Source of the DNA: Anodontia alba
Taxonomy: Eukaryota; Mollusca; Bivalvia; Lucinida; Lucinidae
DNA length: 64,000 nucleotides
Assembly (NCBI GenBank): GCA_964016985.1
Contig: OZ024827.1
Location: 62,322,681 to 62,386,680, forward strand
Reading direction: 5' to 3'
The notes beneath the pieces were generated by a model. The model had not been told where the DNA came from and did not search any database. It saw only the letters and a program-made list of their open reading frames with translations. Positions 1 to 10,056 of this stretch are shown here, one piece after another. A program made the position numbers and the translations under genes. Within the stretch, counting starts at the first letter, position 1; each line of letters starts with the position of its first letter.

Positions 1-206
1 ATTGTGGAAAAGAGGAGAATTTCTCCTCTTTTCCACAATATTTTCAACATATCTCTAACTTCAGGAGTCAAATTTCATATACATTTGTTAAATGTGGCTG
101 TTCGATTCATTTTTTCCTAAATTTAGCAAATCTGATATGTCGATGTACGGATATCTCGAAGTATTTCATGCAGTCCCTTGGAATTCGAGATAACGAGACT
201 CGACTG
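1..206 (-). mobile_element. Family B pogo-like MITE, copy B1 (cut by window start)
   Basis: The right half of a ~360-bp MITE. The central hairpin (GAGGAGAA/TTCTCCTC with flanking ATTGTGG/CCACAAT) lies at the window edge. The end is the inverse of CAGTCGAGTCTCGTTATC, followed by TA at 207-208. Six further copies in the window share the whole sequence. TA target and CAGT terminus are typical of pogo/Tc1-mariner derived MITEs. Confidence 0.8.
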
Positions 207-1225
207 TAGTAAAAGTTGCCATCCTTGTTCTAAACAAGTTGGTTCGATAAGATAAGCCATCCTCGTTCGAAACAGGTCGTCTCGATAAGATTAACCCATT
301 TGCCAAATGTCCTTAACCTGTCCTATGAAGTTCAAGCTAGGATCGGGATTGACAAACCAACCGGGGATATGCCAAGGGCAGATAACGCATAAGTGGTATT
401 ACTCTGCCCCATGCGGTTCACGAGTGATAGTCAAAGGTTCGCAAACTAGTCATGGGTCTTCACAAGCAGAACACGAACGTACATTATAAACTAAGGGAGA
501 TAAGTTGCCATTCTTGTTCACAGCAGATGGCCCATTTGTCAAGTTTCATTATTCCATGCGGTTCAAGAATTATGACTTGGATTCACAAAGTGAACACGGA
601 CGGACGAGCGGGCTTTGGATTTTAGAACACACACCAAAGCCATCCTTCTGAAAGCGGACTTTAGAGGATGGTGCACTTCACGCACAACAATGTATGTTAT
701 AGTCTATAGGTTAAAGGGACTGGAATCATCTGATATTTTTCGCCATTTTAACAAGGGAGATAACTTTTTGGAAATTTCTGTTGGGTTTCTTACGCATTAA
801 AGTCCTGAAAAGGGTCTACTTCAACAGGGAAGAATTTGCTTCCGAGAGTAGCAAATTCTTTCCTTTTAGAGTAAACCTTTTTTCAGAAGGGGACAAGTTC
901 AAATTAGACAGAGTTTCATCCCTTTAAAGTTTATTCATTCCCCTTGATAGCTTTCTCTGCAATTGGAAAGTGAGCTACACAACTTGTAAATATGCGAATC
1001 CATAATTTGACCATGGCGTAACATGGAATATGCTCATGTTTAGAATTGGAATTTCAGTATTCTTTTTCTGATTAGTCTGTCTCCATACTCTTTCTTTTCA
1101 ATCATTTTCTCTTTTCATTTCAAAGGTATAAAATCTGGTACAGCTTATAATGATTTAATCAGTTGCGTCCCTTAGTGGAAAAGATATCAACTTAAATATC
1201 GGCATGTTATTGTACACCTGTTTAA
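207..1225. other. Stretch without recognised gene
   Basis: Short open frames here have no recognisable domain. The only structure I see is one family O hairpin at 803-890. Confidence 0.5.
803..890. repeat. Family O hairpin unit
   Basis: Imperfect hairpin with AAGAATTTGCTTCC and the inverse AGCAAATTCTTTCC at the tip, and CTGAAAAGGGTCTAC / TTTTTTCAGAAGG outside. The same hairpin recurs near 17.1, 17.7, 17.9, 28.2, 47.3 and 63.8 kb. Confidence 0.6.
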
Positions 1226-1431
1226 CCCTTGTCCTGCTGAACCAGGATATACCCTTCCTTTGCAAACAGTGTAGATCCAGATCAGTTTGCTTCTGAAGAA
1301 GCCAACTGATCTGGATCTGCACTGTTCGCCATTTAGTATGTGAATTTGTATCAACAATCTGGATCAAGTAATCTGATTGGCTGAAAATTAGAAATGGGCG
1401 TGGCATCTTAGTTTATTCAGCAGGACAAGGG
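1226..1431. mobile_element. Family V TTAA-type MITE, copy V1
   Basis: A 206-bp element flanked by TTAA on both sides (1222-1225 and 1432-1435). Its termini are a perfect inverted repeat CCCTTGTCCTGCTGAA. The centre is a hairpin GATCCAGATCAGTT...AACTGATCTGGATC bordered by GCAAACAGTGTA and GCACTGTTCGCC. TTAA targets and CCC-leading TIRs match piggyBac-type MITEs. V2 at 12504-12708 is the second copy, in opposite orientation. Confidence 0.85.
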
Positions 1432-1605
1432 TTAAATATTATTGTTTTATAATTCCAATTCCTCACCTTTATACACATTTCACGGAATTTGATTGATTGA
1501 AGGAAAAAATTTCACCTCAATAAAGTCCAGAGCAAAAACCCGTCGGATCTGTTTGCCTTCAGCAGTCTCATAAGATTGACTTTTTTAGCAACATATCTAA
1601 TATTT

Positions 1606-1886
1606 CATCACGAAAACATCCTATATAATATTGACCCCCTTAAACCCCACTTTTATATAGTAAAACTGGGGTTTACAGGGGGTATACATTATATTTCTTA
1701 TTTTTGCTCAAAAACATAGATTGTTGGTACTTGTTAGAAGCGCCTCGCCGAGGCGGTTCTAACAAGTACCAACAATCCATGTTTTGAGCAGAAATATGAA
1801 AAAATATCAGAGTTCTTTTATTTGAAAATTTTCAGTTTTTGGAAGTATAATTTTCTATATATTTGAATAGGCGTGTTTTCGTAGTG
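1606..1886 (+). mobile_element. Family A hairpin MITE, copy A1
   Basis: The left end is CATCACGAAAACATCC and the right end is GGCGTGTTTTCGTAGTG. An internal hairpin is formed by AACCCCACTTTTATATAG and its inverse. The apex is a long perfect palindrome (GTACTTGTTAGAAGCGCC and inverse) enclosed by TGAGCAGAAATA-type arms. Eleven copies occur in this window. No transposase-like frame is present. Confidence 0.9.
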
Positions 1887-1903
1887 TGGATGACAAGGTT
1901 GGA

Positions 1904-2111
1904 ATTACTATTTTTGTGGATTTTATCGATGTGTAAACTCCGAATCGCTCACAAACTTAACACAAAGCTCGATGTGTTAACCCCAGCGAATCACTTGCAA
2001 ATTTAACATAAAGCCCAAAGTGTTTCGCCGGAGTTTACACATCGATAAAAACCCCAAAATATTATTTTGTGGATTTTATCGAGCTTTATAAAATCCACAA
2101 AAATAATATTT
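1904..2111. repeat. Double palindrome (single copy here)
   Basis: Two nested inverted repeats: GATGTGTAAACTCCG with CGGAGTTTACACATC, and TTTGTGGATTTTATCGA with TAAAATCCACAAA. The outer edges ATTACTATTTTTGTGG and CCACAAAAATAATATT also pair. It looks like a foldback or MITE, but no second copy was found to fix its ends. Confidence 0.55.
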
Positions 2112-2390
2112 ATTCCTGTAATAGCTTAGTTTCCTGTGTTATTTAGATGTATGGGATTTGGTGTAAATGGAATTTTATTCAATAAACTGCATATGTAAAA
2201 CAAGTAGGTTTATAAATACAGTTTGATGCATTGAACAGAGAATTGAATGGAATACAGAAGTAAGTCAAAGACTAATCTAAATCTGCCTCCCAAAACACAT
2301 TCACATAAGTCTAAACAAACAGCTACCTTTGCAATTTATTTTAGTAAATGTTTATAGGAAACACACATGGTAGTCATGCCACAATAATGA

Positions 2391-2576
2391 TAACAACAAT
2401 AATAATAATAATAATAATTATTATTATCATCATCATTATTATAATTATTACTACTACTAATAATAACAGCAGTAGTGATAATAGTAGTAGTAGTAGTAGA
2501 AGCAGCATTAGTAGTAGTAGTAGTAGAAGAAGAAGTTTTATTATTATTATGATTACTTTAAATATTTATATAATTA

Positions 2577-2627
<51 letters not shown>

Positions 2628-2632
2628 GAAAA
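2391..2632. repeat. Imperfect trinucleotide microsatellite (ATT/AGT)
   Basis: Runs of AAT, ATT, AGT and AGA triplets. They give a spurious isoleucine/serine-rich open frame on the plus strand, which I do not regard as a gene. Confidence 0.95.
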
Positions 2633-2730
2633 TTAGGCTTGACATTTCATGGGCTTGTCAGACTTGGAATGAAATGTCGATTCTTATTTTGTTCGGAAAG
2701 TAAACAAAATAGCACGTCGTCTGCTGCTTT
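2629..2730. repeat. Family K hairpin fragment
   Basis: Degraded hairpin with GGCTTGACATTTCATG, the inverse GAATGAAATGTC, and a GTCGTCTGCTG end as in the fuller K copies at 34.5, 43.6, 45.1 and 46.9 kb. Confidence 0.45.
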
Positions 2731-2781
2731 TTTAGCGATCTTGAGCCAAAGTATATATGCTCTATGGTATCCAATGACTCT

Positions 2782-3035
2782 CATCACGAAAACATGCCTA
2801 TATAATAGTGACCCCCTTGAACCCCACTTTTTTATAATAAAACTTGGGTTTACAGATATATACATTATTTTCCTTATTTCTGCTCGAAAACATAGACTGT
2901 GGCGAGGCGGTTCTAACGAGTACCCACAATCTATATTTTGAGCAGAAATATGCAAAATATCAGTTTTTATCTGAAAATTTTCAGTTTTAACAGGTGAAAA
3001 TTTCTATATATTTGAATAGGCATGTTTTCGTAATG
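2782..3035 (+). mobile_element. Family A MITE, copy A2 (one apex arm deleted)
   Basis: Ends CATCACGAAAACATGCC and GGCATGTTTTCGTAATG. The left arm of the apex hairpin is missing: the text reads GACTGTGG directly into CGAGGCGGTTCTAAC. This makes the copy ~27 bp shorter than full-length ones. Confidence 0.9.
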
Positions 3036-3387
3036 TGTAATGAACAGCGAAGGCACGGATCAGGCCACGCGGAGTCGTTGTCCGCATACGCCCCAAGCCA
3101 ATGACAGTTTTGCATGTCGAGACTCATATGGTCAGGTCACCACGTTTCTGCACGTCTGAGAATAAAGAGTTGTTTTCCAATTCCAAAGGCTAAAAGAAAT
3201 ATCAAGAGCATTTCGTTATAAAACGCAGGAAGTATGTCTTTAATGGATGTAGATATCGCCAAATTTTATTGCCTATCTCAGGATACGCTTCTTCCATTTT
3301 CTCTCATCAATTCATCAATGTCGAACTGGAAGGCAAATTTCGTATTCGTTTCTATTGGGTTCTTTTTACTATCTGTCATCCGTGGCC
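3036..3387. other. Stretch without recognised feature
   Basis: I see no repeat partner or coding signal in this interval. Short open frames on both strands are not supported by any motif. Confidence 0.4.
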
Positions 3388-3599
3388 TAGACTGGCTCCA
3401 GTCTCTAGTGACAAAACATTTATTTTTATAATCCTGTTTGATACACCCACTAAAATAAAAGCAAAATAATATCATAACTATACAGGCTGGTCACTCTAGT
3501 GAGCAGCCTGTATAGTCATGATATTATTTTTTATTTATATGGTTTATCAAACAGGATTATAAGAATAAATATTCAGTCACTGGAGACTGGAGCCAGACT
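3388..3599. mobile_element. Family P palindromic MITE, copy P1
   Basis: A 212-bp near-palindrome. Ends are AGACTGGCTCCAGTC and GACTGGAGCCAGACT. The arms carry ATAATCCTGTTTGATA and its inverse; the apex is CAGGCTGGTCACT...AGTGAGCAGCCTG. The second copy is at 60780-60976, and a diverged one at 59818-60040. Confidence 0.75.
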
Positions 3600-3673
3600 A
3601 TTTGTAGCCCTATAACTTACTACAAATGTGGACCTTACTTTCAAAGGTAGAAACCAATCAAGCTGCAGCATGA

Positions 3674-3903
3674 GAAAACGTACAGTCCGACATATGCTCC
3701 CAACGAAGACTCAAATCAGCCTGCGCATCCGCGCAGTCCGATCAGCGTCTTCGTTTTCCGCATGAACAAATTTTGCATCGATGGGTAGCCAAAATGCGCC
3801 CATTGAGGATTCTGATCAGTCTGCGCATTCTCGAAGACTGATCTAGAATGCGCAGACTGATCTGAATCCTCGCTGGGCGCATATGTCCGAAGGTACGTTT
3901 TCT
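3674..3903. mobile_element. Family N palindromic element, copy N1
   Basis: Inverted ends GAAAACGTAC...GTACGTTTTC with inner TCCGACATATGC. It contains two tandem hairpins with GATCAG cores (CAGCCTGCGCATCCGCG and CAGTCTGCGCATTC types). Same architecture as N2 (7468-7675) and N5 (39260-39475). Confidence 0.65.
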
Positions 3904-3954
3904 GGCGATTGATACAGTTTCATGGGAGACAACGGTGGAAATTGTTTTTAAAAA

Positions 3955-4036
3955 GGGCTCTGTTCTAAAAGAAAGACTTTGTTCCTAAAGGCAGCACGTT
4001 ATTATCCCTTAGAGATTGAAATCTTTCGTCAGAAGG
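3955..4036. repeat. Degraded family O hairpin
   Basis: TTCTAAAAGAAAGACTTTG followed by a CTTTCGTCAGAAGG end, as in other O units. The stem is poorly preserved. Confidence 0.35.
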
Positions 4037-4193
4037 GTGTGCAGTAGCCTTGCCTTGCATAAGGCTTCGAAATATTATATTGTTTTGAGCAATGTCATAT
4101 TGGCAAAATATTCTTTCATATAAAATCAGTTCTTTCTGATGGCTACTCTGCTGGACTGGTGCTAATTTCTAATAAAAGCATGTTGCGGGCAAG

Positions 4194-5565
4194 TGTCCCC
4201 CGACGTTACGACTTTGTTAGTAAAGAATTGTGAGTTTTAAATCCGTATAATAGGATGATAACCCCAAAACCACACGCACATCTTCAGACCATGTAGGAAA
4301 AATATGCAAAGTTTCAAAATGATAGGTAGAAAACTCTAGGAAGAGTGGAGGCGCCCACAAGGCATCTATTCAAATACTAATTGGACCAAGAAAACACCAA
4401 GTCAAAAAATGTAAAAAAAAAAATGATAAAAGTAATGAGAGGATGCCCCAAAACTATATGCACATCTTCAGACCATGTAGAACAAGTATGCATAGTTTAA
4501 AAATGATGGGTGGAAAACTGTAGGATGAGTTGCGCCCACAAGGTGAGGAGAAACCTATATTTTAATACTAATCAGACCTGAAAAACAAAGTGAAAAAAAA
4601 AGTGGAAAAAAAGCTTGATAAAAATGATTGGAGGATAACCCCATAAGTACATGCACATCTTCAGGCCATGACAAAAACACCTGCAAATTTTCAAAAGGTT
4701 TAGTATAAAACTGTAAGAGGAGTTCCGCCCACCAGCTACCAACGTCATCGTGTCATAACTAAAAAAAACCTAAATTGAAAACGTGCAAAAAAATGAAAAA
4801 GATAATGACAGGATAACCCAAAAACTACATGCACATCTTCAGACAATGCAAAACAAGTGTGCATAGTTTCCAAATGATCATTGGAGGAACTGTGCCCACA
4901 AGGTATCTATTCTATTACTAATCGAACCTGGAAAAACTAAGTCAAAAAAGTAGAAAAATCGATAAAGAATAATAACGGGAGGATGGTTATCCTCCCGTTA
5001 TTATTCTTTATCAACTTTTTCTACTTTTGGCCAAAACCACATGCACATCTACAGACCATGTAGAATAAGTACGCGTAGTTTCAATATGATCGGTGGAAAA
5101 TTCTAGGAGGAATTTCGCCCAAAAGGTATCTGTTCTAGCAATTGAACCTGTAAAAAGAGTAAGTCAAAAAGTAAAAAGTTGATAAAAATAATAGGAGGAT
5201 AACTCCAAAACCACATGCACATCTACAGACCATGTACAACAAGTATGCATAGTTTCAAAATGATCGGTGGAAAACTCTAGGAGGAGTTGCGTTCACAAGG
5301 TAACTATCCTAATAGTAATCTGACCTGAAAAAAAAAATAAGTCCAAAAAGTGGAAAAAAGTTGATAAAAAAATAACGGAAGGATAAGCTCAAAACCTCAT
5401 GCACATCTTCAGACCCTAACAAAAAAAAAACCTGCAGCAAAGTTTTGAAAAATTCGGTTAAAAACTGTAGGAGGAGTTGCGTCCATAAGCTACCCATCTC
5501 ATTGTGTCTACGGACGGACGGACGAACCCGTTTATATAGCCCCCATTCGACTAACGTCGGGGGAC
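4194..5565. mobile_element. Tandem-repeat-bearing element (family R, pearl/Helitron-like)
   Basis: About seven imperfect tandem units of 170-212 bp, starting near 4250, 4438, 4630, 4807, 4978, 5190 and 5377. Each carries CACATGCACATCT, CAGACCATGTA, TTTCAAAATGATCGGTGG and GGAGGATAACCCCAAAAC-like blocks. The array is bounded by an inverted repeat, TGTCCCCCGACGTTACGA on the left and TAACGTCGGGGGACA on the right. Just inside the right end is a GGACGGACGGACGAACC tract. Between 4970 and 5030 two units meet head to head and form a perfect 25-bp hairpin. Bivalve pearl elements, thought to be Helitron-related, have a tandem core between unique flanks; that assignment is an inference. No coding region. 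Confidence 0.6.
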
Positions 5566-5590
5566 AAAACTCGACACTAGGGGAGAAGAC

Positions 5591-5593
5591 TAT

Positions 5594-5648
<55 letters not shown>

Positions 5649-5656
5649 CGAGAGAG
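5591..5656. repeat. (TA)n(GA)n microsatellite
   Basis: Compound dinucleotide tract directly after the R element. Confidence 0.97.
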
Positions 5657-5948
5657 CTGTGGAAATACCATGCCCGACCTATCCAATTTGTCCCATTTCC
5701 CTGAGGACAAGTAAGAAATTTTAATTTACTTGTCCTGGGACAAGTAATTCATAACTGGCTAAAAAGAGTATCCAGATTATAGAGTATATATATTTTTTTC
5801 TCTCTAAGAAAACATATGTTGTGGGTACTCATTTAATATATGTTTTCTTCAAGAAATAATGAATAAATGACAATTTTCGGGCAAGTAAATCTTGGTTGGA
5901 CAAGTGGATTTCGACCGTTTACTTGAAATTTGATAATTCAACACACCC

Positions 5949-6003
<55 letters not shown>

Positions 6004-6505
6004 AAGAAAGCCTAAATAACCATTACTAAGCCTCAGGCAAAGCTATAGGGTGTGTAGGAAAGCAAACACGGAGTCACTTCTACCAAGAGTATCCGTTGTC
6101 TTAGGGGTATATGGATTTAGTTGCACTGCCAAAAAGAACGATTTATAGATTTATAAACAGAATAATGAACAGTGTTTGCTTCGGACACTCAGGAGCGTCG
6201 ATAATTACTCAAACACTCGGTCCATCGGAACTCATTTCTACTGAATTAACACGCTCCTTCTTGGCATATTTTTCATTGACCGGCGTTTGAATCGCGTCGG
6301 TCTCTTAATACAGCTTTGGATTTTTACATATAAGACCGATTAGTTCACTAAGGACGTTTTATATTTGCGGGACGTCGGTTTGTGACGATCCCGGCAAATA
6401 TAAAAAAAAAATCTTAAAACAAACTATGTTATAAGCAGATTAATGTCTATTTTATTTTCATTTCAATCAAGAAATTTCATAAGGCTTAATAAAAGCAAAC
6501 ATTAA
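5657..6505. other. Gene-free stretch
   Basis: A hairpin-like segment near 5780-5860 (AAGAAAACATATGTTGTGG...) resembles the apex arms of family Q. I see nothing else besides the (TA)n tract at 5951-6001. Confidence 0.4.
5951..6001. repeat. (TA)n microsatellite
   Basis: About 25 TA units, uninterrupted. Confidence 0.97.
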
Positions 6506-6707
6506 CTCATTCGGTGCCAAATTTCAGACGACATTAGTCGTCTGCTTTTCTTTTTTAACAAACTATTGCTTGAAAAGAAGTTTATACGTAAAGTTGAAAG
6601 ACTGAATGTCAAACAGCGAAGATCCAGATGAGACGACTCATATGAACTACGACAAAATTTGTTATAATGATAATTTGATACACGAAATCTTCGCTGAAGA
6701 GGTGAAG
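6506..6707. mobile_element. Family L TTAA-type MITE, copy L2
   Basis: Flanked by TTAA (6502-6505 and 6708-6711). Begins CTCATTCGGTGCCAAATTTC, homologous to CTCTTTCGGCGCCAAATTCC at 35271. The core hairpin CAGCGAAGAT / ATCTTCGCTG encloses a GATGAGACGACTC block like that of family H. Confidence 0.5.
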
Positions 6708-7044
6708 TTAATCACATGTTATAAGACTTCAAGAAACAATATGGTTTGGAGGCGATTTTAACAAATATCTAAAACATACGTTCTCTATGAGGAAATAAGA
6801 ATAAAACAAGGCCTTTCTTACATATTAAGGATTCTTTACGACAGCAAATTCATTTTAATGGCAACATCTTTGCAAACAAATGCTGTCGCTGTTATGATGG
6901 CTAACTGTACACGAATACATTTTACAATACGCCATAGGAAAGACTTCATATTCGCTTGGAAGCAAATCTTCGTTTTAATCAAGAACTATAAAGAAAATCT
7001 ACGAATATCTAGAATCCGCCCCCGCCCCCCCCCCCCCCCCCCCT

Positions 7045-7078
<34 letters not shown>

Positions 7079-7467
7079 TCATATCTTCTCAACTGGAACC
7101 TACTTTCTTCCAAAAGCATTTTACATACAATAATGGAACAAAGACAACATTTATCAATACGTTTCCTCAAGGCAAATGTCACTCTCTAATCCATCTCGTT
7201 CACATAGACAAATGGAAGAAAATAAATTCATTTATCTATTTCAATAATTATCGAAAAATACTGCAAGTATTTTACTGCCGTCTGAAATGTCTTCATTTAT
7301 TTTCTTTATATTAGACTAGGGTCTGAACCAGAGTCGTAATTCTAGTTGACAATAATACAATATTAAATCAGGTCTGTAAACTCCGAAGACATGCCTGGGT
7401 AAATAGGTCAAACTTTAAAAGCAGTTTGATTGGAGTGTACATTGTTTATCATTTGAGCCGGGGCACA
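6708..7467. other. Gene-free stretch
   Basis: Contains only the C-run/(CA)n tract at 7019-7075. The short open frame across it is a product of the low-complexity tract. Confidence 0.5.
7019..7075. repeat. (C)n(CA)n microsatellite
   Basis: A poly-C run followed by about 13 CA units. Confidence 0.97.
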
Positions 7468-7675
7468 GCATTTCCTACTGCTTGTGCGCCCAGCGAAGAC
7501 TCAGATCAGCCTTTGCACCCAAACATTGTAAGCGAAACCTTTGTCGTCCGTCTTAAGACAGTCGGGATGTTTGGCTATCCACAGAGTGCTAAGCAATGAC
7601 TATGATCAGCCTGCGCGTTTGCGCAGGCTGATCTGAGTCATTGCTTGGCGGATATGCGATCTTGTAGGAAATGCT
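7468..7675. mobile_element. Family N palindromic element, copy N2
   Basis: Ends GCATTTCCTAC and GTAGGAAATGC. A GCGCCCAGCGAAGACTCAGA arm and a CTGATCTGAGTCATTGC arm enclose a second GC-rich hairpin GCCTGCGCGTTTGCGCAGGC. Confidence 0.65.
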
Positions 7676-8434
7676 ACATGTATGTCCCGACTAATTCAAA
7701 TATCGTGTACACACATGTGAAATATGAACTTCCACGGCCACAGATAGGAAGGTAAATCTTATTCTAGCTGTAGATTAAAGCCCAGTTTTCAACCTAACAT
7801 ATTGTTATTTCCTCATGGAAACATATGTTATTGAAACTGATTAGAAAAGCTTATCTGAGGCAAGATATGTTTTCATATAGTATTCTGAATAAATGAAGCA
7901 TTTCTTTATATGACTGTGTATAAAATACAGGAATAAATTATTAAACTGATTTGTTTATAAAACCACCCAATGATTAAAGAGGCGGAATAAAACAGCGCAA
8001 GTACATTAGAGAGGTTCCAAGGATGAAGTTAAGAATTTAACATTCTGACTATAAATGAAAGTAGACATACAAAATGTTTTCCCTAAATTTGACAGAAAAA
8101 AACAACTTGACAATTCGAGGGAAATTTTCTGTGAAAAAATAATAATAACAGTAACATCACCAATTTTCATATATGATGTAGCCTACAGAGAGCTTAATTC
8201 TTAAAATGAAAATGGGGCGGAAAACATAACGAAAACTTCTATGCCCTAAAAACCCCTTAGAAAAACTGTGTACAAGGGATGAGCATCTTCCTATATAGTA
8301 CAATGTATTGAACAACACAGGCCCTGAAATGAGTATGTCGGCCTGGACATTCGCATTTTGCAAATTACATTTGCTTCTTGTTTCTTGCTTGACTGCCCAT
8401 GTCGTCATACGACTTATATAGTCCGTATACTTAA
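7676..8434. other. Gene-free stretch
   Basis: No recognisable coding signal. AT-rich sequence at 7797-7880 has weak hairpin character like family Q. Confidence 0.4.
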
Positions 8435-8713
8435 CATTACGAAAACACGCCTATTCAAATATATTGAAAATTTCACCACAAGAAACTGAAAGTTTTCAGA
8501 TAAAAATTCTGATATTTTTCATATTTCTGCTCATAACATAGATTGTGGGTACTAGTTAGAACCGCCTCGCCGAGGCGGTTCTAACGAGTACCCACAATCT
8601 ATACTTTTGAGCAGAAATAAGAAAAAATAATGTATACCCCTGTAAACCCCAGTTTTACTATATAAAAGTGGGGTTTAAGGGGGTCAAAATTATATAGGTA
8701 TGTTTTCGTGATG
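8435..8713 (-). mobile_element. Family A MITE, copy A3
   Basis: Reverse orientation: begins CATTACGAAAACACGCC and ends GGTATGTTTTCGTGATG. The apex palindrome (GAACCGCCTCGCCGAGGCGG core) is nearly perfect. Full length. Confidence 0.92.
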
Positions 8714-8745
8714 ATCGAAACGATCCACGTCGTGAGAAATCGTTT

Positions 8746-9053
8746 GGTTTCTTTGTGTTGAGGTTTTACGGACCAGTCAACCCAATGGGGTCATGTCGAG
8801 CGCGGTCAGTTTACCTAACCACACGTTTACTGGGCAGGCTTAGTCCTCTAAGCGGTTAACCAGTATTGTGCACATTCTGTCGCCAGAAACTGACAACTGC
8901 CCTTCTTGAATCAGCGGAAGGGAGAGAATGATCGTAGAAAATATTTCATGATCAGTCTCTACGAAAGAATGTTGCGACCTCGGCGGGGGTTGAACCCGCG
9001 ACCTCCTGGTCTCCAGTCGGACGGCGCATCCAACTGAGCCACCGCGGCCGGCA
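8746..9053 (-). mobile_element. tRNA-derived SINE, copy 1
   Basis: On the minus strand it starts GCCGGCCGCGGTGGCTCAGT (box A, TGGCTCAGTTGG) and continues to GGTCGCGGGTTCAACCCC (box B), a tRNA-like head. A ~200-bp unrelated body follows, with GAAGGGCAGTTGTCAGT and CTGGTTAACCGCTTAGA. It ends AAAACCTCAACACAAAG. A 9-bp direct repeat AAATCGTTT flanks it at 8737-8745 and 9054-9062, which fixes both ends and shows target-primed insertion. Copy 2 is at 30783-31099. A LINE partner is expected but not identified. Confidence 0.88.
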
Positions 9054-9184
9054 AAATCGTTTTGACACATGCGACTAGCGAAAACTTGGATCAGTCTGGG
9101 CATCCGTGAATTCCCATCAAGTTTTCCTGTGGGCTCTGTGCAGAGCCAGGCGCCAATTCGTGGAGAGTGAATATTCTGCTCAGA

Positions 9185-9478
9185 CTGCGCGGGTGTGGCG
9201 AAGGTGTCGGGTAACTAAGGCGTCCAACTGATATTGGCTTAAAGTTGGGCAAGGCTTACTATCCTTGCAGCAGGTTAGGGTAAAAATAAATGTTTTTATT
9301 TCTTCTGTTTCTTCCCTTCATTCCTCTTCCTCTTTCTTCCCTCTCTCTTTTTCATCTCCTCTACTATCTCTTTTATCTCTTCCCCCCACCCCCCCCCCCC
9401 CCCCCTTTCTCTGGGAGACGACACAAAATGACCCACAAGGGTTGACGTATCGTTAAACCCCAACATAATCAATCAATC
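9185..9478 (+). mobile_element. Retroposon 3' end, family S copy 1
   Basis: Shared with 49492-49775 in the same orientation: GCGTCCAACTGATA, TTGGCTTA, CCTTG(C/T)AGCAGGT, a long CT-rich tract, then CTCTGGGA, ACAAAATGACCCACAAGGGT and TATCGTTAAACCCCAA. It ends in an AATC repeat, as non-LTR elements often do. A poly-C run lies at 9383-9405. No coding part is seen, so it may be a truncated LINE or a SINE. Confidence 0.55.
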
Positions 9479-9556
9479 TGTCAGAAGGTATATTTTCCTT
9501 CGTTGTGGCTCATCGTGACAATGTTTAAACAATATTCCGATTTACGTATCAAGACA

Positions 9557-9950
9557 TTTTTGGGTCGATTGTTTACAATCTAGCCATTAAAAACATACAC
9601 CAAATTTCCTAAAGGTTGTTGTCCACGTGGTTATCATTGACCAATGAAATCAAACCGCGAGTGTGTACGAAATCCAGGTAACGATTATTTATAGCTGCGC
9701 TATTCTTATCGCTGAGACGTCAGAGTGCAGTGTAAAGAAGGTTATCTGTAAAACCTGGACTGGGATATTGGCAAACAGTGCAGACCCAGATCAGACGCCG
9801 TTGAATGCAGCGACTGATCAGGGTCTGCACTGTTTGCTCAAATGACAGGAAGTTAAGGATTAAATGGAACAGTCTTACGCCCCCGTTCAGGACCATTTTC
9901 CTAGCCTAACTCAGAGACAATCGACCCACCAGTGTTGTCAGTACTTTAAG
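9557..9950 (-). mobile_element. Family F element, copy F1
   Basis: About 394 bp. The inverted ends TGGGTCGATTGT and ACAATCGACCCA lie at 9561 and near 9919. A conserved tail AGTGTTGTCAGTACTTTAAG follows. The core is the GCAAACAGTGCAGACC hairpin (9778-9841). Six copies occur in the window (9.6, 23.5, 39.9, 46.4, 48.8 and 60.6 kb). Boundaries beyond the shared homology are not fixed by a TSD. Confidence 0.75.
9623..9721 (+). promoter_or_regulatory. Promoter-like motif cluster in F1
   Basis: In plus-strand order: CACGTG (E-box, 9623-9628), CCAAT (9640-9644), TTATTTATAG (TATA-like, 9685-9694) and GACGTCAG (CRE-like, from 9715). The 45-bp CCAAT-to-TATA spacing is that of an ordinary promoter. The motifs recur in most family F copies. 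Promoter function is an inference. Confidence 0.35.
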
Positions 9951-9972
9951 TTTTGTTCTGTTTCAAATTAAA

Positions 9973-10016
9973 GATTATTCTTATTATTATTTTATTATTA
10001 TTATCATCATTATTGA

Positions 10017-10056
<40 letters not shown>
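9973..10056. repeat. (ATT)n microsatellite
   Basis: Nearly perfect ATT repeat for the last 45 bp and imperfect before that. Confidence 0.97.

Noticed and set aside
1606..1611. Helitron reading of family A (TC start, A/T flanks)
   Set aside because: Both ends are a clear inverted repeat CAT(C/T)ACGAAAACA and the right end is not CTRR, so a Helitron is not supported.
2348..2941. 197-residue isoleucine/serine-rich open frame
   Set aside because: It runs through the ATT/AGT microsatellite and then through family A copy A2; composition explains it.
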